Source: Batrachochytrium dendrobatidis JAM81 (taxonomy: Eukaryota; Chytridiomycota; Chytridiomycetes; Rhizophydiales). From it: a stretch of DNA of 64,000 bases. The stretch covers positions 85,632 through 149,631 of the forward strand of contig NW_006281115.1 in assembly GCF_000203795.2 (NCBI RefSeq), given 5' to 3'. Made by a program: the position numbers and the translations under genes. Below are positions 47,900-60,231 of this stretch, piece after piece (the stretch's first letter is position 1; the number at the start of each line of letters is the position of its first letter). The notes beneath the pieces were generated by a model. It had not been told where the DNA came from. It saw nothing but the letters and a program-made list of their open reading frames with translations, and did no database searches.

Positions 47900-49042
47900 A
47901 TGGGTTGGTAAGAACCTCTTCTTGATCATGTTTTATTGAAACTGCTATGCATTTCATCAGCCTCACATTTCCACTTTCATGATATAGTGACGGAGGTTCT
48001 ATTCCAAAACGAGGCGAGCTTGTCAAGACTAAAAAAACTGCAGAGAAGCCTGATGCTGCATCACAGACACTAGCCACTTGGTTCTTCTGTGCTCTTTCAA
48101 AACTACCTCTTCAAGTGCCTGTTGTTGCTTGTGGATATGGTAGACTTTACAACAAGTCTGCTGTTCTCGAGTTTCTTATTGACCCAACAAAATATGGTGA
48201 CGGTGACGTTGTTTGTAGTCATATCCAGTCCTTGAAGGTACATTGCCGTTTACATACCACAATTCATATGTAACCAGTGTAGAATGCAAATTTAACTTGC
48301 TTTTGAAAATGTTTAGGATGTTACAACACTCAACCTTTCATCCAATCCAGCATATTCCTCTCAGTCGCAATCCGCATCGGTCATTCTAGGCAGCTTCAGT
48401 GACCAAGCTTCAATCCCACAGTTTTGTTGTCCAATCACTCAAAAGGAGATGAATGGAAAATCCAGATTTGTTTGCATTCGATCGTGCGGATGTGTCTTGT
48501 CTGAACAAGCCATGAAGGAAGTTGCATCAACTTCTTGTTTGGTGTGTGGTCAGCCATTTAAACAGGCTGATGTATTCGTGGTCAACCCTTCGCTGCCAGA
48601 AGATATCACTGCTGCATTTTTGAGGGTAAAGGAGCTAAAGATGCAAGACATGGAGCGTAAGCGAATAAAAAAGGCTGAAAAGGAGGCCAAAAAAGAAGCC
48701 AAACAAACTCGAAACAATGCACAAGTCGACAAAGCTAAAGTCAGTGGAGGCGATGAGGATCTGGATAAAACCCAAAAAAAAGACAGAAAGCGTAGTGCCT
48801 TTGATAATGATAATCTCAATGACCATCACGAGAATGGAACAGCGCATAGACGACCCAACAAGGTTGCTCAAAACATCAACATGACACTACCAGATCTAGC
48901 GCACTTGCAACCAGGTGCACGACCAGTTAGCGATACAATTAAAAGTCTATATGTTAAAAGAGACAAGGACGGTAAATCTTTAGAGAAACAAGGCAATTTC
49001 CTGGTCCGAGGAACTTTTAACAGATTTGCTACTGGTTTTTAA
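47900..49042 (+). CDS. RTF2: replication termination factor 2 (RTF2)
   Basis: Exons 47900-47907, 47988-48237 and 48317-49042 give 327 residues. The first exon is only 8 bases (ATGGGTTG); joined across its intron it restores MGCDGGSIPKRGELVK, the invariant RTF2 start. The protein continues with the RING-like fold split in two halves (VVACGYGRLYNKSAVLEFL; CCPITQKEMNGKSRFVCIRS followed by CGCVLSEQAMKE and CLVCGQPF). A lysine-rich linker and a C-terminal region (RPVSDTIKSLYVKRD) follow. RTF2 acts at stalled replication forks in fission yeast, is removed by proteasome shuttles in mammals, and also affects splicing of some introns. Length is close to that of animal RTF2 (about 300). Confidence 0.95.
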
Positions 49043-49103
49043 TTTCTATAATGTTTTTTAAAAGTGCTGAATTCTGCATATTCAGAAAGTCATGACCATT
49101 TCA

Positions 49104-49490
49104 GATTGCAGTCGTATTTCATGTAAAATGAAACACTTGTATCTATCCTGCCTTTACTCTGTTTTGGAATAAACAGTATTTAAATATTGGTTGCACTTTT
49201 CTATTAGAAACTGCTTTTTCAACACAGTACTCGTATAATACAATCAAATCATCACTTTCTCCTCATGTTTCACAACCATGCATTCTAGACCACAAAATTC
49301 ATCCATTTCAATCCAGATGTTGGATTCGACTGTTTTAGGTTGCCAAACTATAAAGTTGACGATACATTCGCGTTCTAGTTCAAGAATTCACCCAATACCA
49401 TAATGTTTGGTATAGGAAACAAGGATCGACCATTTGCTCAGTTATACAAGACACCCTCGATGTTTCATTTTACATGAATATTACTATACT
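49104..49490. mobile_element. MITE-like element, copy F (full length)
   Basis: About 387 bases between the converging RTF2 and HSP20-domain genes. The left end is ATTGCAGTCGTATTTCATGT followed by AAAATGAAACAC. The right end is GATGTTTCATTTTACATGAA then TATTACTATAC, its inverted partner. The left third (TATCTATCCTGCCTT) matches copy B almost base for base, and the centre has TCAATCCAGATGTTGGA like copies B and D. Confidence 0.8.
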
Positions 49491-49677
49491 TGACATTGCT
49501 TTGTGGAATTGATTTTATTGTATTGAAAAAGCCATCTCACCATGGTGAATGAGTAGCCAGACAGTTGACAAAGATATGATAGTTTTAAAGCCAGGTTATG
49601 GCCAAAAAAATCAAGTGCGCAGTATTATGCAATAGCAAACCCAAATCAGAGTATTTCGATCAGCAATACCAAGATAT

Positions 49678-51455
49678 TTAATCAATCTTGACACTTGCAG
49701 GGTTGAGTTTGGTCATTTTGACCTCGAATACGCCATTTTCGCTTTTAGCGGTAGTTTTGCTACCATCCACAGCACATGGAAGCTGAACAATACGAGAAAA
49801 GTTACCAAAAAGACGCTCATTGATAAATATATTGGAGTCTTGGTATGAAGGATTCTGCAAAGCAAAGTATTAATATATTGCGTATTCAAGTAGTCAATAT
49901 AGCATCGTATGCATCACTCGACAAAATAGCTTGATTCTTTACCCAAAACTAAAAGCAATCAACTTACAACAGGAATAGAGCCAGAAATCGATACATAGTT
50001 TCCGTTTTCTCCTACTTTGACACTGACAAAATCCTTGGTAACTCCAGGAAGGTAAACATCGAGAATCAATTGAGTGGCATTGTTGCGGATTGCAATAGCA
50101 GGAATCCAATCTGCTTGGTGTATAGATTTAGCACTAGTGGTGCAAGAAGAAGCAGGTGTAAATGCACTAGTCATACCGCCGGTTGCAGCAGATTGTCCAA
50201 ACAAATTATGGACAGGAATAGATCCAAGCTGTTGAGAGGGCTTCCATCAGTATCCATATCATGTTTGATTTAAAATTGGTACAAGGTATTTAGTTAAGTC
50301 ACACATAATAGCCATAGAGTATTTTTAATACGATTGCAATACACAAATCTTAAAGTGTACTCACTGTTTGAGCAATTTCACTGCGAGCTGCTGTAAGCAT
50401 TTGGGTGAATTCGCGTACAATTTCCGCTCTTCGGATCGTAACACTGTCAACACCAAGACAATTGATCTGGTCAATCAGCCATCCAACTAGATGAGGAGAC
50501 ACGATCATAGTTTGGGAGCTGTCCAACACACACATCATCAGGTTAAACAAGAGTATAAGACGAGAATAATGCATGGCTTGAGTACTGAGAATTTGGCTCA
50601 TCAATTGTTCATGATCAGAAAATGGCAAAGACTTTTTCTGAAGTTCAGCCATGGCTTCAGTGACTTTGGGACGCAAAGTTTCAATCATATTTGTCAATTG
50701 TAGCTGCAATGGAGATGTTGTTGTCTGCAGTTTCGGGTATATACCAAACATGAGTGTTTGCATACTAGGAATCACACCGGAATGGTTGGGTTGCAGCATA
50801 GTATACTGAGATAAAACGCGAAACATGTTTGGGTCTTGACTGGCAATAACTTGACCCACATAGCTGGCATACTGGATATCCAGAGCATTCAAGGCATGAC
50901 CGAGCTGCATAACAAGTTCACACAACTAAAAATAAAGTTGATTGGGATCAAATGGTAAAAAAACAGCCAAACATTAATCAACATGATTCAAATGATTGCC
51001 GTCATGACAAGACCAAGTTTAATTGTATACGACGCGTCGCTTCAATATCGACGATCCAAACTCACATGCTTTTCTTTTGAAGTGTAAGGCGGCTGAGAAT
51101 TGATGGAAAATGCAGGGTTGGGCGTACTGTAAGGATTTTCTGCACTTGGTTTGGAACCAAATGAATGACGCCATGAGTCCATGGTTACATCACGTCCAGT
51201 CTGAGCAAAATGTGGTAAAAAGGCATTACCAGCAGTCGACTTGAATTGTAATCCTTGAACTTCTCCAACGAAACCTGTAGGAGCAGCTTGTGGGATATTT
51301 GTAAAAGTTTGTTGATTGCTGCTTGAAGGAGCTGCTTGAACGTTACTTCTAGAAGCTGATTGACTGCTACTTGTAGGAGTTACTTGACTTCTAGTTTCAG
51401 GGACTGATTGACTGGTAGTTTCAGGAGCTGACGAGGCGGGTGCATTTGAACTCAT
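49678..51455 (-). CDS. protein with C-terminal HSP20/alpha-crystallin-like domain
   Basis: Four exons, 51455-51066, 50925-50365, 50228-49968 and 49854-49678, give 462 residues. The first 130 are Ser/Gln/Pro-rich, with repeated TTSQSVPET-like words. Residues about 131-317 are a helical domain (LCELVMQLGHALNALDIQYA, HYSRLILLFNLMMCVLD) that I do not recognise. The last 115 residues have the strand order of an alpha-crystallin domain: WIPAIAIRNNATQLILDVYL, then PGVTKDFVSVKVGENG, RLFGNFSRIVQLP and ENGVFEVKMTKLNP in place of the usual A-x-x-x-n-GvL-x-v. Fusing a small heat-shock-type domain to a long helical module is unusual. It may be a substrate-binding co-chaperone rather than a classic oligomeric small heat-shock protein. 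Confidence 0.82.
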
Positions 51456-52019
51456 TTCAAACAGATTTTATTGTAAATATAGATCAGTTGATGAATGGCA
51501 GTAACAGTTGGCAAGAGTAAAAGGTCTTTAGATCACTAAAGTGTGCTAGACCAACCCAGTCGAAATGGAGTTCTTTTAAACTCATTTAAAGAGAATGACA
51601 GGTGTGTGAAGCTATTCCCACGTCATTTATAATAGGAACGAATAGTTGCTTCAAATATATTTTACTAGCATCACACCATGAGATACCACATGGTTGGATC
51701 GCATTTCATGTCAAATGACATATTTGGTACAGATAGTTGACATGAATGTAGATGTGACGAACAAGGGTTATCGTGGGAATCAAGGCTGTAAGAGAAAGCA
51801 ACTTGGTGTTGTGAATAACCTATTTGATGTTGTAGAACCTACTCGTCTACTATGGCTGACATTCAACCAATTTAGTAGGTTGATTAAGCAACGTGTACAT
51901 GTTTAATCAACATCAAGTGAGTGACACACTGACGGTGGGTTGGGTCGGGTTTAGAGCAAGCCAACTGCGTGTTATTCTTTGCTACTCACTGGAGTTCATA
52001 TCAACTTGTCAAGAAGCAA
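51456..52019. other. divergent promoter region, no gene seen
   Basis: About 560 bases between the HSP20-domain gene (leftward) and TRS120 (rightward). A 70-codon open frame at 51694 has no protein-like features. A fragment GCATTTCATGTCAAATGACA at 51701 faintly resembles one MITE end, but I saw no partner. Confidence 0.45.
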
Positions 52020-55000
52020 ATGAAGGAACAACCGTCAGTGTTACTATCGTTGGCCCGTATAAAGATCTTGGTTGTTCCTGTTCATCCCATTAGGCAGGAT
52101 ACCTTCAACACTTATCTGCATCTTCTCTCCCAGTTTGGTAGTGTGTCGTTGAAAGACCTCACTCCTCCAGACGCAAAAACGGGTGAGCGGTCTTGCACTG
52201 GATTCGAGTGGTTGGCAGTCTATACTACTGCATAAATAAACTGTTACTGGACTATTTCTTGAATACTAGAGTATTCAACCCAATTCTGTTGGCTTGTTCA
52301 AACATTCCCATCTGTTGTCATGGCATAACAGTCGTTTCAACACTATCGTTTAAATCTGGTATTAATCTACACATTTTATATGAACTAATAGCCAAGTTTA
52401 CCAACCAATTCTACCATGATGGGTGCATTCATTTCAACTTTGCTACTTCCCATAATAAGGAACATTCTCCTTTGGAAGAGATTCAACTAAGTCGGCAAGT
52501 TCTTGGGGTGAGCATCTTACTTGAATGTGGAAATATCTGAGGGTTGAAATACTGGGCTCAATTCATACCAATCATTACGTTACAAAAGTTAATATTGGTG
52601 TTAATCTAATCTGTCATCATAGGTTATTGGAATCATGAATTGTCAGCAAACTCCAAACCTTTTGGACGGATACAAAAGATTTCAACATATTGTACAGCGG
52701 TATACAACAACACTGGCTTATCGATGCTTTGGATTTGAACCACTTGATACACAGGCTGATAATATTAAAGGTCTGGTTATGATTCCAAATGTCGGAAATA
52801 TATCGTTTTATCTTCAAACAATGATTGCCGATTTTACTGCTGATCTTCTTCTTGCTTTTGGTTCTCTGGTATGTAAAATTGAACTGGCTCTGACATGCTT
52901 TATACATCAAACCTCAGTATTGATCATCCATATTCGCCATACTTTGCAATAGGCTGGCCAAATTGAGCGTCGATCTTTGATTAATGGTCCAGTCATGATT
53001 TCGCCACTTTTTCAATATAATACAAGCAACTCTTCTACTGCTGGATCTCAATATTCGGGATCATTGGGACCAGCTGGAAGTCCTGTGGTTGGAAACACGA
53101 TATTGGCTGCAACTGCAGCATCTGTTACCATCCATGCACCGCCATCGGCACACACAATACATGCTAATACACCCATTGATCGAATGAGAGAAATGGGGAC
53201 TGGGATTTTACTAACTCAAGACACTCCTGTTTCCGCAACATTTCATACCACTTCGCCAATTAGTAATAATTTGGGCTCTGCTTCATCGATACCCACCGGA
53301 ACTGGATCCCCTCATCCACTCCATTCTGCTTCACTCCATACTCAACCATCTCTATCCTCAATGGGATCATCAGCCATGAACCTTGGGTTTGGTCTCAGTA
53401 CCCTATTGAATCCAGACAAATCGCGTAAACGAACCCCTGCACGGATTCAAAAGCTTCTTGGTGATTTGTATTTGATTGCAGGTCGTTTGGATATGGCAAT
53501 TGCCAGTTTTTTTGCTGCAATCGAGTCTACAAAAAATAGTGGAGATTTGCAATGGCAAGCTGCAGCAATGGAATCTTTATGCTGTGCGCAACTTTTGAGT
53601 CTTTCGGACAAAATCGGACTATGTAATAGTACACGTAATACCATTGTTTCTTATCAGGACAGTAAAGTAGATACAGACTCTATGGTGTCAGGTGGTGTTG
53701 CATCGACTGCCACTACTCCAAACATGGACACCTCTTTGAATGCTGCACAGAATTGTTCTGCAAGTGTTCTTACAAGCTGTCTTCCAACAACAATTGACTT
53801 GATTTCTGCATCAAAAATATCCAAGCAACTTTCTGCGTTTCTGAGTGATCTTCCAGAACGGTTTCGTGAAATGGTTTATTTGTATGATCGATCGATTGCG
53901 TTTGGTGCACCTGGCTTTTATCCTATCATGCAGGTTTTGGCAAGTATTAAAATGGCTACATTTCTTGCGTATGTATGTATGGACAAATACATGATATCGT
54001 TTGGTGTCAATGGTGCACATATTGCCTATTGGAGCTCTGAAACACGTGGAATTGGTGCAGAGATTGCTGCACGGATTGGATCATCTGGTTCGGGTGGCAG
54101 TAGCGGCCCTGGTGTCATACATGGGAATTCTAGTAGCATTGCAGGTACTTCAAATATAGCTACAAATATGGGAGGGATAATTGCAAATGCTGTGCCTGGC
54201 GGAGTTTTAGGAAACATGATTCCTAGTCTTGCATCTACACCTACTACAGGTGGTTCACAAACTGTTTCTGCAATCAATACGGTATCTAGTCTTGCTGGTC
54301 AACCTACAGGATTGATGCCCATGCTGAATCCAGATCGCATCTTGCTTCAAAATGGGCTTGGCGCTTCTAAAGCAGACGTTATATCATGGACCATGCGTGC
54401 ATGGCATTCTGGAATGGAATATTTGACTGTTGGTGATCAAATTTCAAGCGTTGCATCCCTATCGGCCATATGTAGTATTATCGAGAGTCATAGAAAGCAT
54501 GCGTTTTTTTTACATCATATGGCACTACTGAGCAATGCTATAATGACTGGAAAGTTTGCTAGTGGAAGATACGATGGTTCATATGTTCCTACTAAAGAAA
54601 CACTTTTTTCCTCTGCTTCAACTCGCGAGCTTGCATGCCCTCCATTAAATTGTCTTGAGCGAGTTTTTGATCTTCTTTCCATGCAAGACAATGACTTTCA
54701 TGATGGTGCCAACAAACAAAAATCGCTTTTTTCTAGTATTCAGTCAACGTATGTATATGATGTGTGGCTGGAAGAATACGAAAACCAAGAGGATCTTGAT
54801 CAAGCTTCGAGTTTGTTCAGGTCGCCTATTTCTCGTGGCATTACGATTCCAAGCATCCAAAACGGCTGGCCATCTTTGCAGATTGGTGTATTGAAACAAT
54901 GTATATATATTGCCCAGTCTAGAGAGGATGATGTACGAGTCGTGCGATATATTTGCAAACTCTTGCGTATGCTGTATAGACATATTAGTAAACGCGATCA

Positions 55001-58000
55001 AGCCTATTTTTCAGAAGTGTTGCAGCAAGTTGCTCTTCATCATCGAAATTCACAAACGTTGACTTGTAGTCAAGGCGAGGAAGGAGCAGATGGGCCGTGT
55101 AAAGACAGTCAGTATAGTCTCCAGCCTCTTGTCCGTGGAATCCAAGAATGTATTTTGGGTGTTCCTGTACTTCGTCGATTGGTACCCATTAAGCCACTGG
55201 CTCGTCAAGTTCCAAATGTAAGACTGAGAAAAGATATGTTTCCTGACGATCAAGATGCTGCCTCATCTACTACCACAGCACCCAAAAACGTATTTATTTA
55301 CAATCCATACGCCGAAAAGGCATCTGGATTGAATGACTCTGGGATGAACCAAGGTGCCAATCTTATACTGGTAGCAATGGAGACGGTTCAAGTGGATGTA
55401 ACATTGGCCAATCCGTTTTTATTCGATATTGATGTGCAGCAGATTGCTTTGTTTACCTCGGGTGTACCGTTTGATCCTGTAATGATTTCTACTCGAATTG
55501 CAGCAGATACCCGCACACATACCATTCGACTTAGCGGTACTCCATTACAAGACGGTATTTTGTATATTCATGGAATTAAAGCAAAAATATTTGGCGGATG
55601 TATTGAGGAAGTTGTGTATCCTGTTCGCTGTAGCCTGGATAACCCAAAGATGTGCACTATAAATGGCAAGAAACTGAAACAAGATGACCGAGCCAGAGCT
55701 GGAAAAAAACGACTCGAGTTTCTTTATGGTGGAAACGATACTGTCCCTATTACAAAATCTGCCTCTGCTTCTGATATGTATGTTTTTAAATAGAAATGCA
55801 ATGGTGCTCAAGGTTTTGCTGAGGACTGATGCCAACACTAACTCACGACTATTTTGAATATTCGCAATTCTAGATCGGCAAAAAAATGGAGCATGCCTTT
55901 AAAAGTTATTTGTGCTCAGCCCATGCTGGAGGTGTTTAGCACAAGTCTTGGTGGCCATTATGCGCGTATGCTATTTGAAGGCGAAAGGTGGGTGTATAGT
56001 TTGTCACTTTTATCCGAGAGGCTATTGAGATATAGTAAAATCATGCATACAACGGATGACTTTGATGCTAACATTACTTTGCTTTCAGGTCTACATTCAA
56101 GACAATTGTCAAGAATATTGGATCTATACCCATCACGTATATTCAAGTCAATATATCTGAACAGACAGACACAGTCGACAATACAATGGAGTCATTGCCT
56201 GGCTTCCTTGACGCATACGAGCAAGATATCCACAACAAAAGTCTTCGATCCTGTTGGTTTGAATCTTATACTATTATTGAGACTGCGGATCAAGTGAATG
56301 TAGGTGATAGTGTCAAAGACTCGAAAGCAGCTGGATTGTATAGTCAGACTGCGCGTGCGCTCAAGCCATCAGAGTCCATATATGGTGTTTTGGGTCATTT
56401 TACCACGGATACTAGAATGTTGTCACAGCGATTAGATATTGATTTAAAGCCAGGACAATTTCTAGAATTGGTATTTGGTATATATGGCAAGAGAAATTGG
56501 TAATGTTTAGCAATCTTTTGATTCCACAATTATAAAAAGTACTTGGTTGTATGGATCCTAACATGACCGCCATGCATTCTTTATTTTGGTGGTCAAATAG
56601 CACGGGGGTCAATGTACAATTTGAATACGCACATGTTGACTTGACACCCTCATCACAATCCACTACAACTGTGCCAGATGTGCATTTCTATACTCGACTA
56701 GTTGTTATGCCAGTTCTTTTAACAGTTCGACCAGTGATAACAGTACATAACGTAGATTTTCTACTTCATAGCCACAACGAACTTTCAGCTGCACAAGTTT
56801 TGGTAGGATCACCCGTTGATCCTGTCGCTGTGCCTAACGAATTGGAAGATCAAGCACATAGCCGAGCTGCATCTGTTGGTGACATGATGACTGAACCGCG
56901 TTTAGCTGATGCGGTCATGGATGCCATGCAAGATGATGACCAAGTGCGCATGTTGTTTGTGATGACCTTTGATGTACATAACAAATGGAATGAACCCTTC
57001 CATTTGAATTTTGATTTGTATGAAGGTATGTGATATGCATGTGATACGAATGTGGTATGAATGTATTGGATTGATTTTTGTATTATTTCGTATTAAACAG
57101 ATGACGAGACCAATGTGCCTACTAGTACATATGATGCTGTAATTCATTCAGGCGCTTCAAAAAGGTGAGTGCTGATAGTTTGAAATAAAATGGGATATTT
57201 GGATATCTTGGATTGAATTTTGGATTGAATGTTTGATTAGGATCATTCTTCCATTGAAACGCATCACACTGCCGCAATCAGAGGTTGAAAAGTCTATACC
57301 AACGCCTGCATGGAAACAATATATTTTGAACAAGACGGCTATGCAGTCTCCAGAAGGAGAAGCGTTATCTAGAGCTATTTACTGGTATCGAGAGTCACTT
57401 GTGGGAGGATTGTCACACCGTGGACGTATTCTCACTCACTGGACCTGTTCTCGATCCCGACAAGGCATTCTTTCTTTACGTGACTTTACACCCACACAGC
57501 GTATGCTGCATATTGTCAAGTCCGAGAGCATTTCACTCATTCCAACAGTGACGCTGTGTACGAACGCGTTAAACAGTGACCAGACGGATAGTGCCGACAC
57601 GCACAGTACTTTAGTACGACTCCAGCCAGGATCATTCCAATGCCAGATCAAAACACTCATTCGGTTGGAATGGCAAATCACCAACCATAAAAACACACCC
57701 GTAGATTTCTTTATTCGGATTGTTCCTATTTTAAACCATGATATACTTTTAGGACGTGGAGTTCGTACAAGCCATGACCATTCTTTGGATCTTCTAGACA
57801 CACTCTTTGTAAGTGGACAGCTGCAATCCAGCATGACACGACTTGATCCAGGATGTACGACTACACATGGTATATCGATCTGGATGCGATCACTAGCAAA
57901 AGTCAAGTTTGTATGTCATGTGGAAGAGATTGAGCGACCAGTGAAAGCCAGTACTGCTCATCCAGTAGTTCACAAGAAGAGCAAGTACGATGTACCACCG

Positions 58001-58093
58001 ATTGTTCTTGGTAACTTTGAAAAGATTCATTGGGATCATGATGGTGTTGTGATTGAAGGAACACTACAAGAACCAAGCCTTTTGATGCATTGA
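52020..58093 (+). CDS. TRS120: TRAPP-II tethering complex subunit TRS120/TRAPPC9
   Basis: Nine exons: 52020-52182, 52392-52507, 52623-52868, 52953-55777, 55874-55987, 56089 to about 56477, 56540-57025, 57101-57164 and 57241-58093, about 1,750 residues. The N-terminus (LARIKILVVPVHPIRQDTFN, then FYHDGCIHFNFATSH and RYTTTLAYRCFGFEP) is that of TRS120. The 2.8-kb exon contains TPR-like helices (GDLYLIAGRLDMAIASFFAA) with a large Ser/Gly insert. The end has the Ig-like beta-sandwich repeats (ANPFLFDIDVQQIALFTSG; IDLKPGQFLELVFGIYGKRN; VQFEYAHVDLTPSS). TRAPP-II activates Ypt31/32 (Rab11) at the trans-Golgi. One junction is unresolved: the natural donor after YGKRNW (56500) is out of phase with the next exon, so I placed the donor at 56478. 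An indel there is possible. Confidence 0.92.
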
Positions 58094-58223
58094 AAGCATG
58101 AATAAAAGACTGATACAACCTTGATAGAGATGAGGCTTTACATTGAGAACCAGCCTGCAGTAGACAACTGCTTTAGATTGACTCAACCCTTGTTATGTTC
58201 TTACCATATTCTGTTGAATTGGA

Positions 58224-60097
58224 ATGAAGTTACTGGACACACTCTACGATGTTGGTTTGAATCATTTAAACCTATCTGAAGCTGCAACCCAGTTGTCGTA
58301 CAACTCACATGTATATCATCTTCATACACTCTGTCGAATAAGAATAGATTTAACTCTAATATGTTGTATTAGAATCTAGAGCAAATGCTAGTGTTGCTTC
58401 TAATGCATCCAATGTTACTTCCAACAGTAGGTTTATGAATATTCTGATTCAAACCATCTGTTATAATTCGATACAGTACACTCACATCTACATAGATCTC
58501 ATTACGAGCCATCACATTATACACTCTAGTCCATCTGAACTCAACATCAACGTCTGTGTCAAGTCAGAATGCACTGCAATCAGAACTGGATCCAACTTCC
58601 GTATCAGCGCTTCTTATGGCATGTATGTGTAAATTAGGTCCATTCCGTACTGTCACAGATCATGAAAGAGTCTTTGTCTGTCAATTGTTTAGTTTGGGTA
58701 CAAAGGTAATCATCCATTCTTGGTGATATTCGTGCAAGCTTTTCTAATACAAAATGATGAATTCATCTTGAATTTATAGAATGTTTGTCATGTACTTGTT
58801 AAACATGCTGTTAGGCTTGAATGTCCCATTCCTGTCGAGCATCTGTATGAAACGGATCAGACTGTTGCTCGATATAAACACATTGCTGATGGGTTTTCTG
58901 AATGGATAAAAAGTACAGATCTGGATGCCATTTCCAAGTAAGTTGTTTATATCACGAAACCTAGTCTTGTGTCATATATTCTGATTTGATCTTACTGTTT
59001 AATGTGTTCATGTCAGAACCAATACATGGACAATATGGAACGCCAAATGTTTTGCTCGTGAATTGATTCAACATCATTATCCCAATGGAATGGATTTGAA
59101 ATTGTACATTGGAGTTAAAAACGCTTTTCCTCCAACTCTTCCTTGTACAAACATAGAAAAGGTAGTTGGTTTTGTTTATGCTGTCTGTAGTCTTTGCTTG
59201 GTTGGAATCGAATTTCTGAATCGCATGCATTGATATTGACTTATTTTAATGAGTAGGTGACTTGGAAGCATCCAGCACTTGCACAACATATGCCAGATTT
59301 GGATCTTAGATACTCGGCTATAGATGTTGTTTCTAGAGATGAAGCACGAAAACTTTTTATATATGGCTACACATCACCCCTTTCTCATGCACAACAGCAA
59401 ACCGTGTCGCATTGGCTTCATACCTTGCCACAATTTGTGCATATGGTAGGATTGACTAAAAAAACATTCCAAGATCTTGTGGAGCATAATGCAATCATTG
59501 CATCCGAGACTATTATTGCACTATCAACATCTCCCAAACTGCACATGTAAGTGATGTCAGGTTAAGTTAAGCTGATTGATATGTCAACGAGGTGTTCAAA
59601 GGTTGATTCAGTCTAAATATTAATGTTGTGTCATGAATTCATGTTTGATTTGGGTCTAGTTTTTTAGATGCATTGGTTGAAATATCAACGACCATGCATG
59701 TAATGGAAGTTGTGAATAGGGTTGCTTCCAAAAACACTGCTACACTTCCAAAAGATTTTCTTCATATGCATTTGTCGAAATGTATGAATGCTTGTGATAC
59801 GATTCGTGACAAGTACATGCAAGATCGACAAGTCCGTTTGGTAGGTTGGTTTCTATACCAGATGTCACTCAAAACACCAATCTGTGTTTTAGATGTGATC
59901 GGTTGCTAAATATTGAGTGTATGTAGGTCTGTGGGTTTGTGCAATCTCTTGTCAAGAATCAATCAATATCAATCCAGGACTATCGTGTGGACCTACAAAC
60001 TTTTTGTTTGAGCTACTCGAGGGTGAAAGAAGCTGTTGATTTATACAGACTTGTTCTTGCCAAAACATCTCAGTCTCATATTGCTACAGACGACTAA
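58224..60097 (+). CDS. CNOT11: CCR4-NOT complex subunit 11 (CNOT11)
   Basis: Eight exons, 58224-58310, 58373-58426, 58496-58705, 58780-58937, 59017-59161, 59257-59546, 59660-59840 and 59927-60097, give 431 residues, all in phase. The N-terminal helical part contains EQMLVLLLMHPMLLPT then LRAITLYTLVHLN, equivalent to the MIF4G-like region that binds NOT1 and NOT10. The C-terminal DUF2363 block is unmistakable: HVMEVVNRVASKNTATLPKD, FLHMHLSKCMNACDTIRDKY, MQDRQVRLVCGFVQSLVKNQ and FCLSYSRVKEAVDLYRLVLA. CNOT11 with CNOT10 forms an arm of the CCR4-NOT deadenylase in animals and protists; budding and fission yeasts lack it. The small first exon (29 codons, KLLDTLYDVGLNHLNLSEAA) is inferred from phase and composition. 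The gene starts 130 bases after the TRS120 stop. Confidence 0.93.
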
Positions 60098-60231
60098 TTG
60101 TTGTGAACATGATCTTTGTATCTTTATTGAATTCTCACTGCTTGCACATTATTGATACATTAAATGAATTACGTGTTTTATCAATAGCCGAGTGTGCAGT
60201 GTGATGCTTGGTGCTGATGGCAATTCTGCAA

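Noticed and set aside
51694..51906. 70-codon ORF in the TRS120 upstream region
   Set aside because: No start context, domain or splice partner; composition is not protein-like.
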